From Pseudomonadota bacterium (GTDB taxonomy: Bacteria > Pseudomonadota > Gammaproteobacteria > Burkholderiales > Burkholderiaceae_E): a DNA stretch of 64,000 nt. This document shows, in pieces, positions 43,535 through 51,581 of the stretch. Every line of letters starts with the position of its first letter. Within the stretch, counting starts at the first letter, position 1. A program made the translations under genes and the position numbers. Below the pieces are notes generated by a model. The model made no database searches, was not told the origin of the DNA, and saw only the letters and a program-made list of their open reading frames with translations. The stretch lies in assembly GCA_023388075.1 (NCBI GenBank), contig JAEWGX010000111.1:87988-151987 (forward strand), in the 5' to 3' direction.

Positions 43535-44523
43535 AGATCTTTCCCCGCATGGCTGTCCTGGCGCTTGCCGCGTCGCTGTACTCGTCGCCTGGCGCGCACG
43601 GCCAGGCGCTCGCGCAGGACGTGGACGGCCGCACCACGACGCTCGTGGTCGGCTACAGTCCCGGCTCGACCTTCGATTTCGTCGCGCGCGCCATCGTCCA
43701 GGATGCAGCCGAGCGCGCCGGCCATGCGATCGTCATCGAGAACCGTGCCGGCGCCGGCGGTGCGATCGGCAATGCCCACGCCGCCAAGGCGGCGCCGGAC
43801 GGCCGCACGCTGCTCCTTGGCGGTGCCGGCTCCCACGCCGTGACCCCGGCGGTCCGGAAGGGCCTTCCCTACGACCCCGAGCATGACTTCGTCCCGATCG
43901 TCGGCATCGCAAGCCTGCCGATCATGCTGGTCGTGCCGGCGGATTCACGTTTCGGCTCTATCTCCGAGCTGCTTGCCTACGCCAGGGAGAATCCCGGCAA
44001 GCTGAGCTTCGGAAGCTCCGGCGTGGGTACGTCCAACCACCTGGCCGGGGAGCTGCTCAAGCTGCGCGCGGGCATCGACATGGTCCACGTCGCCTATCGC
44101 GACAGCAACAACATGAAGATCGACCTGAAGGCCGGTCGCATCGACCTGATCTTCGATGCGCTGCCGTCGTCGATGGGCATGATCCGCCAGGGCGCCTTCA
44201 AGGCTCTGGCCACCACCTCGGCCAGGCGGGCCCAGGCGCTGCCGGAGGTGCCCACCTTCATGGAGGCCGGCGTGAAGGACTTCGCCGTCGAGAGCTGGAT
44301 CGGCCTCTTCGGCCCGAAAGGGCTGGCTCCGGCGGAGGTCGCGCGCTACGAGGACGCGTTCGGCAAGGCGGCGACCTCCCCGGAGGGTCGCGCCAAGCTG
44401 CTCGGCATCGGGGCGGAGGCGATCGAGATGAAGTCGGCCGCCTTCGGCGCGATGTGGCTGCGCGACATGCGCAACTGGATCGACTTCGTCACCCGATCCG
44501 GCATCAAGGTGAGCGAGTTCTAG
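43531..44523 (+). CDS. Bug/TctC-family periplasmic solute-binding protein
   Basis: Exported binding protein of 330 residues with an N-terminal signal peptide (MKIFPRMAVLALAASLYSSP). It has the Bug blocks TTTLVVGYSPGSTFDFVARA, ENRAGAGGAIGNAHAAKAAP, a segment with YARENPGKLSFGSSGVGTSN, and DLKAGRIDLIFDALPS. It should bind a carboxylate or amide and deliver it to a tripartite transporter, but no TctA/TctB gene is in the window. Its start codon overlaps the amidohydrolase stop (ATGA), one of the tightest links in the region. Its 3' end overlaps the convergent hypothetical gene by 20 bp. Confidence 0.93.
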   Translation: MKIFPRMAVLALAASLYSSPGAHGQALAQDVDGRTTTLVVGYSPGSTFDFVARAIVQDAAERAGHAIVIENRAGAGGAIGNAHAAKAAPDGRTLLLGGAGSHAVTPAVRKGLPYDPEHDFVPIVGIASLPIMLVVPADSRFGSISELLAYARENPGKLSFGSSGVGTSNHLAGELLKLRAGIDMVHVAYRDSNNMKIDLKAGRIDLIFDALPSSMGMIRQGAFKALATTSARRAQALPEVPTFMEAGVKDFAVESWIGLFGPKGLAPAEVARYEDAFGKAATSPEGRAKLLGIGAEAIEMKSAAFGAMWLRDMRNWIDFVTRSGIKVSEF

Positions 44524-44962
44524 CCTTCGCCGTACCGGACGTCGCCGGCGCGAGCCTCGCCGTCACGCGCCTGGCCGGCCTCGGCTTCTTCGGCGCGGGC
44601 TTTTCCGCTGCGCCGATCCTGGCCGGCGCCGTCCTGCCCGCCGCCCGGGCCGCGGCAGCCTCCACCCCGGCCAGGCGCTTTTCGAAGCGCTGAACCACCG
44701 CCTCGAACATCTTCGCTTTCTGCGCCGTGTGCTCCTCGGCGAATCCGCTGCGGCCGGTCTTGGAGGCCGTCCGGACAAGCAGGGCGATCCCCTGGCGCCG
44801 CAGGAGCGCCTGATACTTGTCGCGCAGCGTCCGCGCCCGACGGATCTTGGCGCGCAACTGGCGCGCATCGAGGGCACGGAGGTTCTCGGCAAGGCTGGCC
44901 TCGAAGACGTCGAGCTCGGTGGCGGTGAGCAGCTTGAGCGCCTGGTTGCGATGGACCGTCAA
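44504..44962 (-). CDS. Hypothetical protein with basic Ala/Pro/Lys-rich tail
   Basis: Unrecognised protein of 152 residues. The N-terminal two thirds are helical (ALKLLTATELDVFEASLAEN, then RQLRAKIRRARTLRDKYQAL). From about residue 100 it becomes a histone-H1-like tail with ARAAGRTAPARIGAA and KPAPKKPRPARR, suggesting nucleic-acid binding. TTG 44960-44962 is taken as start because AAGGAG lies 6 bases upstream; the frame extends to 45022 without a better site. The last 20 bp overlap the end of the convergent Bug gene, so part of the tail is constrained by that gene. Confidence 0.65.
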   Translation of the reverse strand: MTVHRNQALKLLTATELDVFEASLAENLRALDARQLRAKIRRARTLRDKYQALLRRQGIALLVRTASKTGRSGFAEEHTAQKAKMFEAVVQRFEKRLAGVEAAAARAAGRTAPARIGAAEKPAPKKPRPARRVTARLAPATSGTAKARTRSP

Positions 44963-45088
44963 GCGGTTCTCCTTGGCAGTGGTTGGGGCGACGACGTGCT
45001 CCGGACCGCTGGAGGGTCGCACACTTGCACGGCGGGTGCCCGATCCCCCTATGTCGCGACCGACATGGCGACCGGGCGCCGGCGCCGG

Positions 45089-45898
45089 TCAGGAAGCGAT
45101 TTCCGGGCCCGGCAGCAGTCCGTAGCTGCGCAGGCGATCGTCCACCGCCTCGACCCATCCGCGGTTCGCCGCCGGCGAGGCCGGACTGGGGTGCAGGACC
45201 TGGCCTACCTTCAGGCGACGCGCCTGCTCGGCATCGAGCAGCTCGCCTTCGACCAGGCGCCGCAGCCGCTTCTCGGCGAAGCCGCCGATCCCGATGAGCC
45301 ACTCGGGCTGCAGCACGCGCACCGCCGTGGCGAGATGGGCGTCGCAGGCCGCGTAGAGCGGCCGCAGCTCGGCCACCGGGAGCTGCTCCGGCGTGCGGTT
45401 GCGGCACGAGGCCTCGAGGAACACCAGCGGGCAGTAGTTGATCACGAACGCTTCGCGGAAAAAGGCATCGGCGCTGCCATAGCGCAGGGCCGCCCAGCCC
45501 CACAGCCGCCGTCCGCTCACCTCCGAGCGCTTGCAGTCGAAGCCTTCGATCGGTCGGCGCGGATGCTGCCTGGGCGGCGGGTGGATCTGGGCATGGATCC
45601 CCATCCAGTCCCGCACGGCGGCCACCTCGCCGAACGGCACGCCGGTCTGCATCATCCCGAACGGCCCCGGATTCATGCCGAGGAAGACGATCCGCTTGCG
45701 GCCGCGCCCGAAACGGCGCAGGTAGGCGAGGTGGCCTTCCCAGGCGTACTCGAGCGGGTTGTAGACATGCGTGACCGGCGGGGAGAAGCGCAGCGCGCCG
45801 GCGGCGGCGCCGAGCGCGCGGGCGGCCGCGACCAGTTGCGCGAGGGTGCCTTCGTCATCCTGGTCCACGGTGGCAGGTCTGGCGTTTCCGGAGGGCAT
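45089..45898 (-). CDS. SMUG1-like uracil-DNA glycosylase
   Basis: Base-excision repair enzyme of 269 residues that removes uracil and oxidised pyrimidines from DNA. Motif 1 is FLGMNPGPFGMMQTGVPFGE and motif 2 is HPSPASPAANRGW, which are nearly the same as in vertebrate SMUG1; bacterial homologues are patchily distributed. ATG 45898 is chosen because the family N-terminus follows. There is no Shine-Dalgarno sequence upstream, and a TACTAT element ends only 8 bp before the ATG, so the transcript may be leaderless. The gene is divergent from the cupin gene. Confidence 0.9.
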   Translation of the reverse strand: MPSGNARPATVDQDDEGTLAQLVAAARALGAAAGALRFSPPVTHVYNPLEYAWEGHLAYLRRFGRGRKRIVFLGMNPGPFGMMQTGVPFGEVAAVRDWMGIHAQIHPPPRQHPRRPIEGFDCKRSEVSGRRLWGWAALRYGSADAFFREAFVINYCPLVFLEASCRNRTPEQLPVAELRPLYAACDAHLATAVRVLQPEWLIGIGGFAEKRLRRLVEGELLDAEQARRLKVGQVLHPSPASPAANRGWVEAVDDRLRSYGLLPGPEIAS

Positions 45899-45982
45899 GG
45901 GATTCGATAGTAAAGTGTGGGGAATGGGCGGCTGGATCGCGCCGGCCCGAACTTCGCAAACCAGGCGGACAGGAGCGAACCG
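45899..45982. promoter_or_regulatory. Divergent promoter gap with second ATAGTAAAGT motif
   Basis: An 84 bp gap separates the uracil-DNA glycosylase (-) and cupin (+) genes. ATAGTAAAGT at 45907-45916 is identical over ten bases to 42219-42228. On the minus strand TACTAT ends 8 bp before the glycosylase ATG. On the plus strand TAAAGT could serve the cupin gene, whose AGGAG ribosome site is at 45971-45975. Confidence 0.4.
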
Positions 45983-46549
45983 ATGGCCAAGGTAATGGAG
46001 CAACCGGAGCGGCACGCGGCACGCGGCGGCAAGCCGGCGGCGCCCGCCGGGTTGCAGCCCTACGCGCGGCCCCAGCCCTGGGGCATGGCGCCGGACATGA
46101 TGCTGCCCGACATCGACACCGCCGACGAGCGGCTCTGGGCCCCGGTCGGTCCGGACACGTGGTCACGACCGATCCATCTCAATGTCACCGGGGGATTTTA
46201 TGTCCACCTCCTGCGGGTCCGCCGCTCCGGGGTGCTGCAGCGCCATCGCCACTCCGGCCAGGTCCATGCGCTGGTGATGCGCGGGAGCTGGTACTACCTG
46301 GAGCACGACTGGGTGGCGCACGAGAACAGCTACGTCTTCGAGCCGCCGGGCGAGACCCACACGCTCGTCGTCCCGGACGACTGCGCCGAGATGGTGACGC
46401 TCTTCACCGTGCACGGCGCGCTGATGTACGTGGACACCGAGGGCCGCAGCACCGGCTACGACGACGTGTTCACCCGCATCGAGAAGTACCGGGAGCATTT
46501 CGATCGTGTCGGCCTCGGTGCCGACCACGTCAAGCAGTTCATTCGTTGA
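45983..46549 (+). CDS. Cupin protein, 2,4'-dihydroxyacetophenone dioxygenase-like
   Basis: Single-domain cupin of 188 residues. HRHSGQVHALVMRGSWYYLE holds the first metal motif with its His pair and Glu, and PPGETHTLVVPDD the second. The pattern fits the 2,4'-dihydroxyacetophenone dioxygenase family, iron enzymes that cleave a C-C bond in aryl ketones. Other cupin dioxygenases cannot be excluded. The start at 45983 is supported by AGGAG 7 bases upstream. A quinone oxidoreductase gene follows after a few bases, so the two probably form an operon. Confidence 0.83.
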   Translation: MAKVMEQPERHAARGGKPAAPAGLQPYARPQPWGMAPDMMLPDIDTADERLWAPVGPDTWSRPIHLNVTGGFYVHLLRVRRSGVLQRHRHSGQVHALVMRGSWYYLEHDWVAHENSYVFEPPGETHTLVVPDDCAEMVTLFTVHGALMYVDTEGRSTGYDDVFTRIEKYREHFDRVGLGADHVKQFIR

Positions 46550-46556
46550 TGAGGGC

Positions 46557-47549
46557 ATGAGTTCCAAGATGAAGTACATCGATCACGGTAGCGGCGGCGA
46601 CCCGGACGTCCTCGTCCTGAAGGAGGGGGACCGGCCGGAGGTCGGCGCCGGCGAGGTCCTGATCAAGGTCGCCTACGCCGGCGTCAACCGACCGGACGTC
46701 CTGCAGCGCAGTGGCCGATACCCGCCGCCGCCGGACGCGTCGCCGCACCTCGGCCTGGAAGTCGCGGGCGAGATCGCCGAAGTCGGCCAGGGCGTGGACG
46801 AATGGAAGGTGGGCGACGCGGTCTGCGCCCTCACCAACGGTGGCGGCTATGCGCAGTTCGCCACCGCGCCGTCCGGCCAGGTGCTCCCGGTGCCGAAGGG
46901 GCTCTCGATGGTCCAGGCCGCCGCGCTGCCGGAGACCTACTTCACCGTCTGGTCCAACCTCGTCGAGCGCGGTCGCCTGGCCAAGGGCGAAACCGCCCTG
47001 GTCCATGGAGGCACCTCGGGCATCGGCGTCACCGCGATCCAGATGGCCAAGGCCCTGGGCGCCCGCGTCTTCTGCACGGTGGGCAACGCCGAGAAGGTCG
47101 CGGCCGCCAGGAAGATCGGCGCCGATGCGGCGATCAACTACCGGACCCAGGATTTCGTCACGGAAGTGTCGCGGCTCACGGAAGGCCGCGGGGTCAACGT
47201 GATCCTGGACATGGTGGGCGGCTCATACATCGAGCGCAACCTGCGCTGCCTCGCCGTCGAGGGTCGGCTGTCGCAGATCGCCTTCCTGCAGCCTTCGCGG
47301 GTCGAGCTGGACTGGATGCCGCTCATGATCAAGCGCCTCACCTTCACCGGCTCCACGCTGCGGCCTCGGCCAAGCGCGGAGAAGGCGCGGCTCGCGGGCG
47401 AGCTGCGCGCCAACATCTGGCCGCTGCTGGAGCAGGGCAAGGTGCTGCCGGTGATCCACAAGGAGTTTCCGCTCGCGGAAGCGGCGGCCGCGCACCGGCT
47501 GATGGAATCTTCCGAGCACATCGGCAAGATCATGCTCAAGGTGGCGTAG
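46557..47549 (+). CDS. NAD(P)H quinone oxidoreductase, MDR family (PIG3/TP53I3-like)
   Basis: Zinc-independent medium-chain reductase of 330 residues. The N-terminal GroES-like domain includes VLIKVAYAGVNRPDVLQRSG, and the Rossmann domain includes ALVHGGTSGIGVTAIQMAKA. The sequence has no structural zinc cysteines. It likely reduces quinones or other enones, protecting against electrophiles. ATG 46557 and ATG 46569 are both possible starts; the second gives the usual family N-terminus. The gene is 7 bp downstream of the cupin gene on the same strand and convergent with rodA. Confidence 0.92.
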   Translation: MSSKMKYIDHGSGGDPDVLVLKEGDRPEVGAGEVLIKVAYAGVNRPDVLQRSGRYPPPPDASPHLGLEVAGEIAEVGQGVDEWKVGDAVCALTNGGGYAQFATAPSGQVLPVPKGLSMVQAAALPETYFTVWSNLVERGRLAKGETALVHGGTSGIGVTAIQMAKALGARVFCTVGNAEKVAAARKIGADAAINYRTQDFVTEVSRLTEGRGVNVILDMVGGSYIERNLRCLAVEGRLSQIAFLQPSRVELDWMPLMIKRLTFTGSTLRPRPSAEKARLAGELRANIWPLLEQGKVLPVIHKEFPLAEAAAAHRLMESSEHIGKIMLKVA

Positions 47550-47591
47550 GGCGACCGCGGTGCGCCTGGGCACCCGGGCGGCCCGCGTGCG

Positions 47592-48695
47592 TCAGCGCAG
47601 GGACCGGGTCTGCCGGGCGATGGCCATGAGGATGCCGGCGCCGAACCCGAGCGTCACCATCGCCGTCCCGCCATAGGACAGCATCGGCAGCGGCACGCCC
47701 ACCACCGGCAGGATGCCGGTCACCATGCCCATGTTGACGAAGGCGTAGGTGAAGAAGATGAGGGTGATCGAGCCGGCGAGCAGGCGGGAGAAGGCGTTGC
47801 TGCCGTGGGCGGCGATGATCAGCCCGCGGCCGATCAGCATGGTGTAGACCAGCAGCAGCACCACCGCGCCGACGAAGCCGAACTCCTCCGCGAACACCGC
47901 GAAGATGAAGTCGGTGGTGCGCTCGGGAACGAATTCCAGGTGGGTCTGCGTGCCCTGCAGCAGCCCCTTGCCGTGGGTTCCGCCGGACCCGACGGCGATC
48001 ATCGACTGGATGATGTGAAAGCCCTTGCCGAGCGGATCGTTGGTGGGGTCCAGCATCGTGAGCACGCGCTGCTTCTGGTACTCCTTCATGACGGACCAGA
48101 GCAGCGGCAGGGCGGCGATTCCGCCCACGATCGATCCGCCGATCACCTTCCAGCTCAGGCCGGCGAGGAAGATCACGAACGCGCCGGCGGCGAACACCAG
48201 GATCGACGTGCCGAGGTCCGGCTGGCGCGCGATCAGGACGACCGGAACCGCCAGCAGCACGATCGCGATGACGTAGTGGTACCAGCGGGCAAGGCCCTCG
48301 TAGCGGTGGAAGTACCAGGCGAGCATCAGCGGCATCGCGATCTTCAGCAGCTCGGAGGGCTGGATCCGGGTCACGCCGATGTCGAGCCAGCGCCGCGCTC
48401 CCTTGGACATCTCGCCGAAGAGCGCGACGCCGACCAGCAGCGCGACGCCCAGCAGGTAGAGCGGAATGGCGCCGCGCATCATCGTGCCCGGCGAAATCTG
48501 CGCGACGGCCCACATCACCGCGAACGAGATGGCCAGGTTGCGCAGGTGGCTCACCATGCGGTCCGGCGTCTCGTAGGACGCGGAGTACATCGTCACGCAA
48601 CTGATGCCCACCACCATCAGCAGAGCGACCAGCAGCGCCGGGTCGAACACGAAGACGTGCCGCCGGAAGAGGGCGGTGAAGAATTGCGGAGTCAC
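47592..48695 (-). CDS. rodA: Rod shape-determining protein RodA (SEDS peptidoglycan glycosyltransferase)
   Basis: Polytopic inner-membrane SEDS protein of 367 residues that polymerises lipid II during lateral wall growth together with PBP2. The Asp-containing segment QPDLGTSILVFAAGAF and the KGLLQGTQTHLEFVPERTTD region with the C-terminal FGAGILMAI block are typical of RodA. It is the last gene of the five-gene rod-shape operon, 34 bp after mrdA. The convergent quinone reductase gene ends 42 bp away, with a GC-rich hairpin region between them. Confidence 0.96.
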   Translation of the reverse strand: MTPQFFTALFRRHVFVFDPALLVALLMVVGISCVTMYSASYETPDRMVSHLRNLAISFAVMWAVAQISPGTMMRGAIPLYLLGVALLVGVALFGEMSKGARRWLDIGVTRIQPSELLKIAMPLMLAWYFHRYEGLARWYHYVIAIVLLAVPVVLIARQPDLGTSILVFAAGAFVIFLAGLSWKVIGGSIVGGIAALPLLWSVMKEYQKQRVLTMLDPTNDPLGKGFHIIQSMIAVGSGGTHGKGLLQGTQTHLEFVPERTTDFIFAVFAEEFGFVGAVVLLLVYTMLIGRGLIIAAHGSNAFSRLLAGSITLIFFTYAFVNMGMVTGILPVVGVPLPMLSYGGTAMVTLGFGAGILMAIARQTRSLR

Positions 48696-48729
48696 TGGAC
48701 TGCCCTCCGGGCGGCGTAGGCGCGCACGA

Positions 48730-50898
48730 TCATCCCTTGGCTCCTGACTTGCGTTGCGCGGCCGGGGCCGGCGCGACCTTCGACTTGGAGGGCGCGGCGG
48801 CGGCCGGCGCCGGAGCCGGGGCCTTGGCCTGGGCCGAGGCCGGGGCCTGGGCCGGGGCCTGGGCCGGGGTCGGGGTCGGGGCCGAGGCCGCGGCAGCCGT
48901 CGCCGGCGAGTCTCCGTCCGTCGTCTCGCCGGGCGCGAGCTCCGGCTCGATGGAGGTCGGGACGTCGCGCAGCTCGTCCTCTTCCTCGCGGTCGGGGAAG
49001 GGCAGCGCCTGGTTCTCCGGCAGCTTGCCGAGCAGGTAGTAGTCGAAGACCTGGCGCGCGATCGGCGCGGCCGCCTGGGCGCCGAAGCCGCCGTTCTCGA
49101 CGATCAGGGCCACCGCGATCTTCGGCTTGTCGGCCGGCGCGAAGGCGACGAACAGGGAGTGGTCGCGGTGCCGCTCGGCCACCTTCTTCTCGTCGTACTT
49201 CTCGTTTTGCTTGATGCCGATCACCTGGGCCGTGCCGGTCTTGCCGGCCGCCTGGTACTCCGCGCCGCGAAAGGCGATGCGGCCGGTGCCTTGCTTGTTC
49301 ACCGCCACCATCGCATCCCTCACGAGCTTGAGCGCTTCCGGCGACACGTCGATGCGCCCGGCCTCGCGGTCCACGGTCTTGCGCGATGCGCCGCTCTGCG
49401 GATCCTCGACCGAGCGCACGACATGCGGGCGCATGATCACCCCGTCGTTGGCCAGCGTCGCGGTGGCATGGGCGAGCTGCAGGATGGTGAACGAGTTGTA
49501 TCCCTGGCCGATGCCGACCGAGGGCGTCTCGCCCGGATACCACGGCTGGTTGAAGCGCCTGCGCTTCCAGGCCATGGACGGCAGGATTCCGGACGACTCG
49601 TCGCGCAGGTCGATCCCGGTGAGCTGGCCGAATCCCCATGGCTTCATGAAGTCGTGGATGAAATCCACCCCCATCTCGTAGGCGGCGCTGTAGTAGTAGG
49701 TGTCCGAGGAGACGACGATGGACTTGTACAGGTCCACCTGGCCGTGGCCCTGCGGCTTGGAGTCGCGGAAGCGGTGCTTGCCGAGCGCGAAGTAGCCGGG
49801 ATCGGAGATGGTGTCGCGCGGCTTGCGTACCCCGGACTTCCATACCGCCAGCGCCATGAAGGGCTTGTAGGTGGACCCCGGAGGATAGGTCCCGCGCAGC
49901 GGCCGGTTCATCAGCGGCCGGTCCGGATTGGTGTTGAGCTCCTGCCAGGACTGCACGTCGATACCGTCGACGAACAGGTTGGGGTCGAAGGTCGGCATGG
50001 AGACGAACGCGAGCACGTCGCCGGTGGCCGGCTCGATCGCCACGAGCGCGCCGCGGCGGTCGCCGTACCAGGTCTCGACCAGCTTCTGCAGGCGGATGTC
50101 GAGCGACATGACCAGGTTCCTGCCGGACTTGGGCGGCTTGCGCGAAAGCGCCCGGATCGCGCGGCCGCCGGCCGTCACCTCGACCTCCTCGATCCCCGGC
50201 TCCCCGTGCAGCGCCTCCTCGTAGCTGTACTCGACCCCGAGCTTGCCGATGTGGGTGGAGCCGGCGTAGGACGAGGTGCGGCCGGCCTCGGCCAGTCGTT
50301 CGTTGTCGTCCGAAGAGATGCGGCCGATGTGGCCGATCACGTGGGCCGCGGTGGGCCCCAGCGGATAGTGGCGGTAGGGCCTTGCCTTCACCTCGACGCC
50401 GGGGAACTGGAAGCGCATGGCGGCGATTCGCGCCACTTCCTCGTCGGTGAGCCTCGTCTTGAGCGGCACGGTGTCGGTGAACTTCATCTCGGACATCAGC
50501 CGGCGAAAGCGCCGGCGCTCCGTCTGGGAGATGTCGACCACCCTGGAGAGCGCATCGATGGTGGCGTTGATGTTCCCGATCTGGCCCGGTGCCAGCTCGA
50601 GCGCATAGGAGAACACGTTCTCGGCCAGCACGATGCCGTTGCGATCTGTGATCTGCCCCCGCTGAGGCGGCAGCGGCACGAGCGTGATGCGGTTGTCCTC
50701 GGCCTGCGAATGGAAGTCGTTGTGGCGAACCACCTGCAGGTAGTAGAAGCGGGCGCCGAGGATGGAGAAGCAGAGCACCACCAGCGTCATCGCCACCGCG
50801 AGCCTAAGCCGCAGCCGCCGGGCCGCGAGCTCCGGGTCCGCGACCTCCATCGAATGCCGCAGCGCCCGGGGCCTCGTCGCTTTGGCGCCGGCGATCAC
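48730..50898 (-). CDS. mrdA: Penicillin-binding protein 2 (peptidoglycan transpeptidase) with Pro/Ala-rich C-terminal tail
   Basis: High-molecular-weight class B PBP, 722 residues from GTG 50898, which overlaps the mreD stop (GTGA). A single transmembrane helix near residues 30-50 is followed by the dimerisation domain and the transpeptidase domain. Active-site motifs are SxxK in GTYPPGSTYKPF, SSD in VVSSDTYYYSA and KTG in AAGKTGTAQVIG. After about residue 640 the protein carries an unusual tail rich in Pro and Ala with repeated PAQA-type units, coded by tandem repeats at 48805-48890. The MEVADP ATG at 50850 is an alternative start. Partner of RodA. Confidence 0.96.
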   Translation of the reverse strand: MIAGAKATRPRALRHSMEVADPELAARRLRLRLAVAMTLVVLCFSILGARFYYLQVVRHNDFHSQAEDNRITLVPLPPQRGQITDRNGIVLAENVFSYALELAPGQIGNINATIDALSRVVDISQTERRRFRRLMSEMKFTDTVPLKTRLTDEEVARIAAMRFQFPGVEVKARPYRHYPLGPTAAHVIGHIGRISSDDNERLAEAGRTSSYAGSTHIGKLGVEYSYEEALHGEPGIEEVEVTAGGRAIRALSRKPPKSGRNLVMSLDIRLQKLVETWYGDRRGALVAIEPATGDVLAFVSMPTFDPNLFVDGIDVQSWQELNTNPDRPLMNRPLRGTYPPGSTYKPFMALAVWKSGVRKPRDTISDPGYFALGKHRFRDSKPQGHGQVDLYKSIVVSSDTYYYSAAYEMGVDFIHDFMKPWGFGQLTGIDLRDESSGILPSMAWKRRRFNQPWYPGETPSVGIGQGYNSFTILQLAHATATLANDGVIMRPHVVRSVEDPQSGASRKTVDREAGRIDVSPEALKLVRDAMVAVNKQGTGRIAFRGAEYQAAGKTGTAQVIGIKQNEKYDEKKVAERHRDHSLFVAFAPADKPKIAVALIVENGGFGAQAAAPIARQVFDYYLLGKLPENQALPFPDREEEDELRDVPTSIEPELAPGETTDGDSPATAAAASAPTPTPAQAPAQAPASAQAKAPAPAPAAAAPSKSKVAPAPAAQRKSGAKG
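48805..48895. repeat. Imperfect GC-rich tandem repeat encoding the PBP2 Pro/Ala tail
   Basis: Short units such as GGCCGGGGCCTGG recur several times on the plus strand between about 48805 and 48895. On the coding strand they give alternating Pro, Ala and Gln. Such slippage-prone DNA can change length in frame steps, so tail length may vary between strains. Confidence 0.6.
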
Positions 50899-51410
50899 AG
50901 CGGCCGGTTCTCGTCGCGCTCCGCCGCCCGCCGCTGCGGCGCGAGCAGCAGCATGTCCGCGATCGGCCAGAGCAGCACCGTGCTGACCCACTGGAGCATG
51001 ATGCTCCAGCCCGGCATCGGCGCGCCGCTGGCCACGCGCACCAGCGTCACCACCATCTGCGCGGCGATGAAGAGCGGCAGCACGTGAACCATCTGGCCGC
51101 CGATCCGGAACCAGGGCACCCGGCGATGCATGAACCAGGCGCCATAGCAGAGCAGGCTGTAGAGCAGCGCCCGCTCGCCGAGCACCGAGGAGCTGTGCAC
51201 GTCCATCAGCAGGCCGAGCAGGAAGCCGATGCCGATGCCGACCTTGCGCGGTTGGTGGATGTTCCAGAACACCAGGACCAGCGCGAGGAAATCCGGGATC
51301 CCGACGTCGCGGCCCCAGGGCATGATGTCCAGCACCGTCGCGAACAGGATCGTGAACGCGATGTACGCGCGGCTCACCGGCAGCAGGAGGTACTCGTTTC
51401 TCGTCACCAT
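50895..51410 (-). CDS. mreD: Rod shape-determining protein MreD
   Basis: Small integral membrane protein of 171 residues in the elongasome. It has several hydrophobic helices, with FLALVLVFWNIHQPRKVGIG followed by LLGLLMDVHSSSVLGERAL as the characteristic centre of MreD, and a short basic C-terminus. The position between mreC and mrdA is standard. The stop overlaps the mrdA GTG start by four bases, while 171 bp with GC-rich hairpins separates it from mreC. Confidence 0.95.
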   Translation of the reverse strand: MVTRNEYLLLPVSRAYIAFTILFATVLDIMPWGRDVGIPDFLALVLVFWNIHQPRKVGIGIGFLLGLLMDVHSSSVLGERALLYSLLCYGAWFMHRRVPWFRIGGQMVHVLPLFIAAQMVVTLVRVASGAPMPGWSIMLQWVSTVLLWPIADMLLLAPQRRAAERDENRPL

Positions 51411-51511
51411 GTCAGCAGCCCCCTATCCAAGGGCGAGCGAGCGGTTCGTCCCCAACCCGGCCGGCGCGCGCGTCTTCGTCTGACCGCCACACACCCAGCG
51501 GCCGCCGCGGA

Positions 51512-51578
51512 CCGGGCTTTGCCCGGCCGCTGGCGGCGCCCCCCAGTGGGGGGAGGCGGCCGAAGGCCGCTTCGGGGG
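51512..51578. repeat. REP-like element: three consecutive GC hairpins between mreC and mreD
   Basis: CCGGGC-TTT-GCCCGG (51512-51526), CCCCCC-AGT-GGGGGG (51539-51553) and GCGGCC-GAA-GGCCGC (51556-51570) follow each other directly in the 171 bp gap. Repeats made of these words are common between genes of Burkholderiales. Lying inside an operon, the element may stabilise the mreBC message or reduce downstream expression. Related words occur at 39146-39192 and 62424-62437. Confidence 0.6.
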
Positions 51579-51581
51579 GCG

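Noticed and set aside
48754..51087. 777-codon open frame on the plus strand
   Set aside because: Antisense to mrdA and mreD; its Arg/Gly-rich start is the complement of the Pro/Ala tail repeat.
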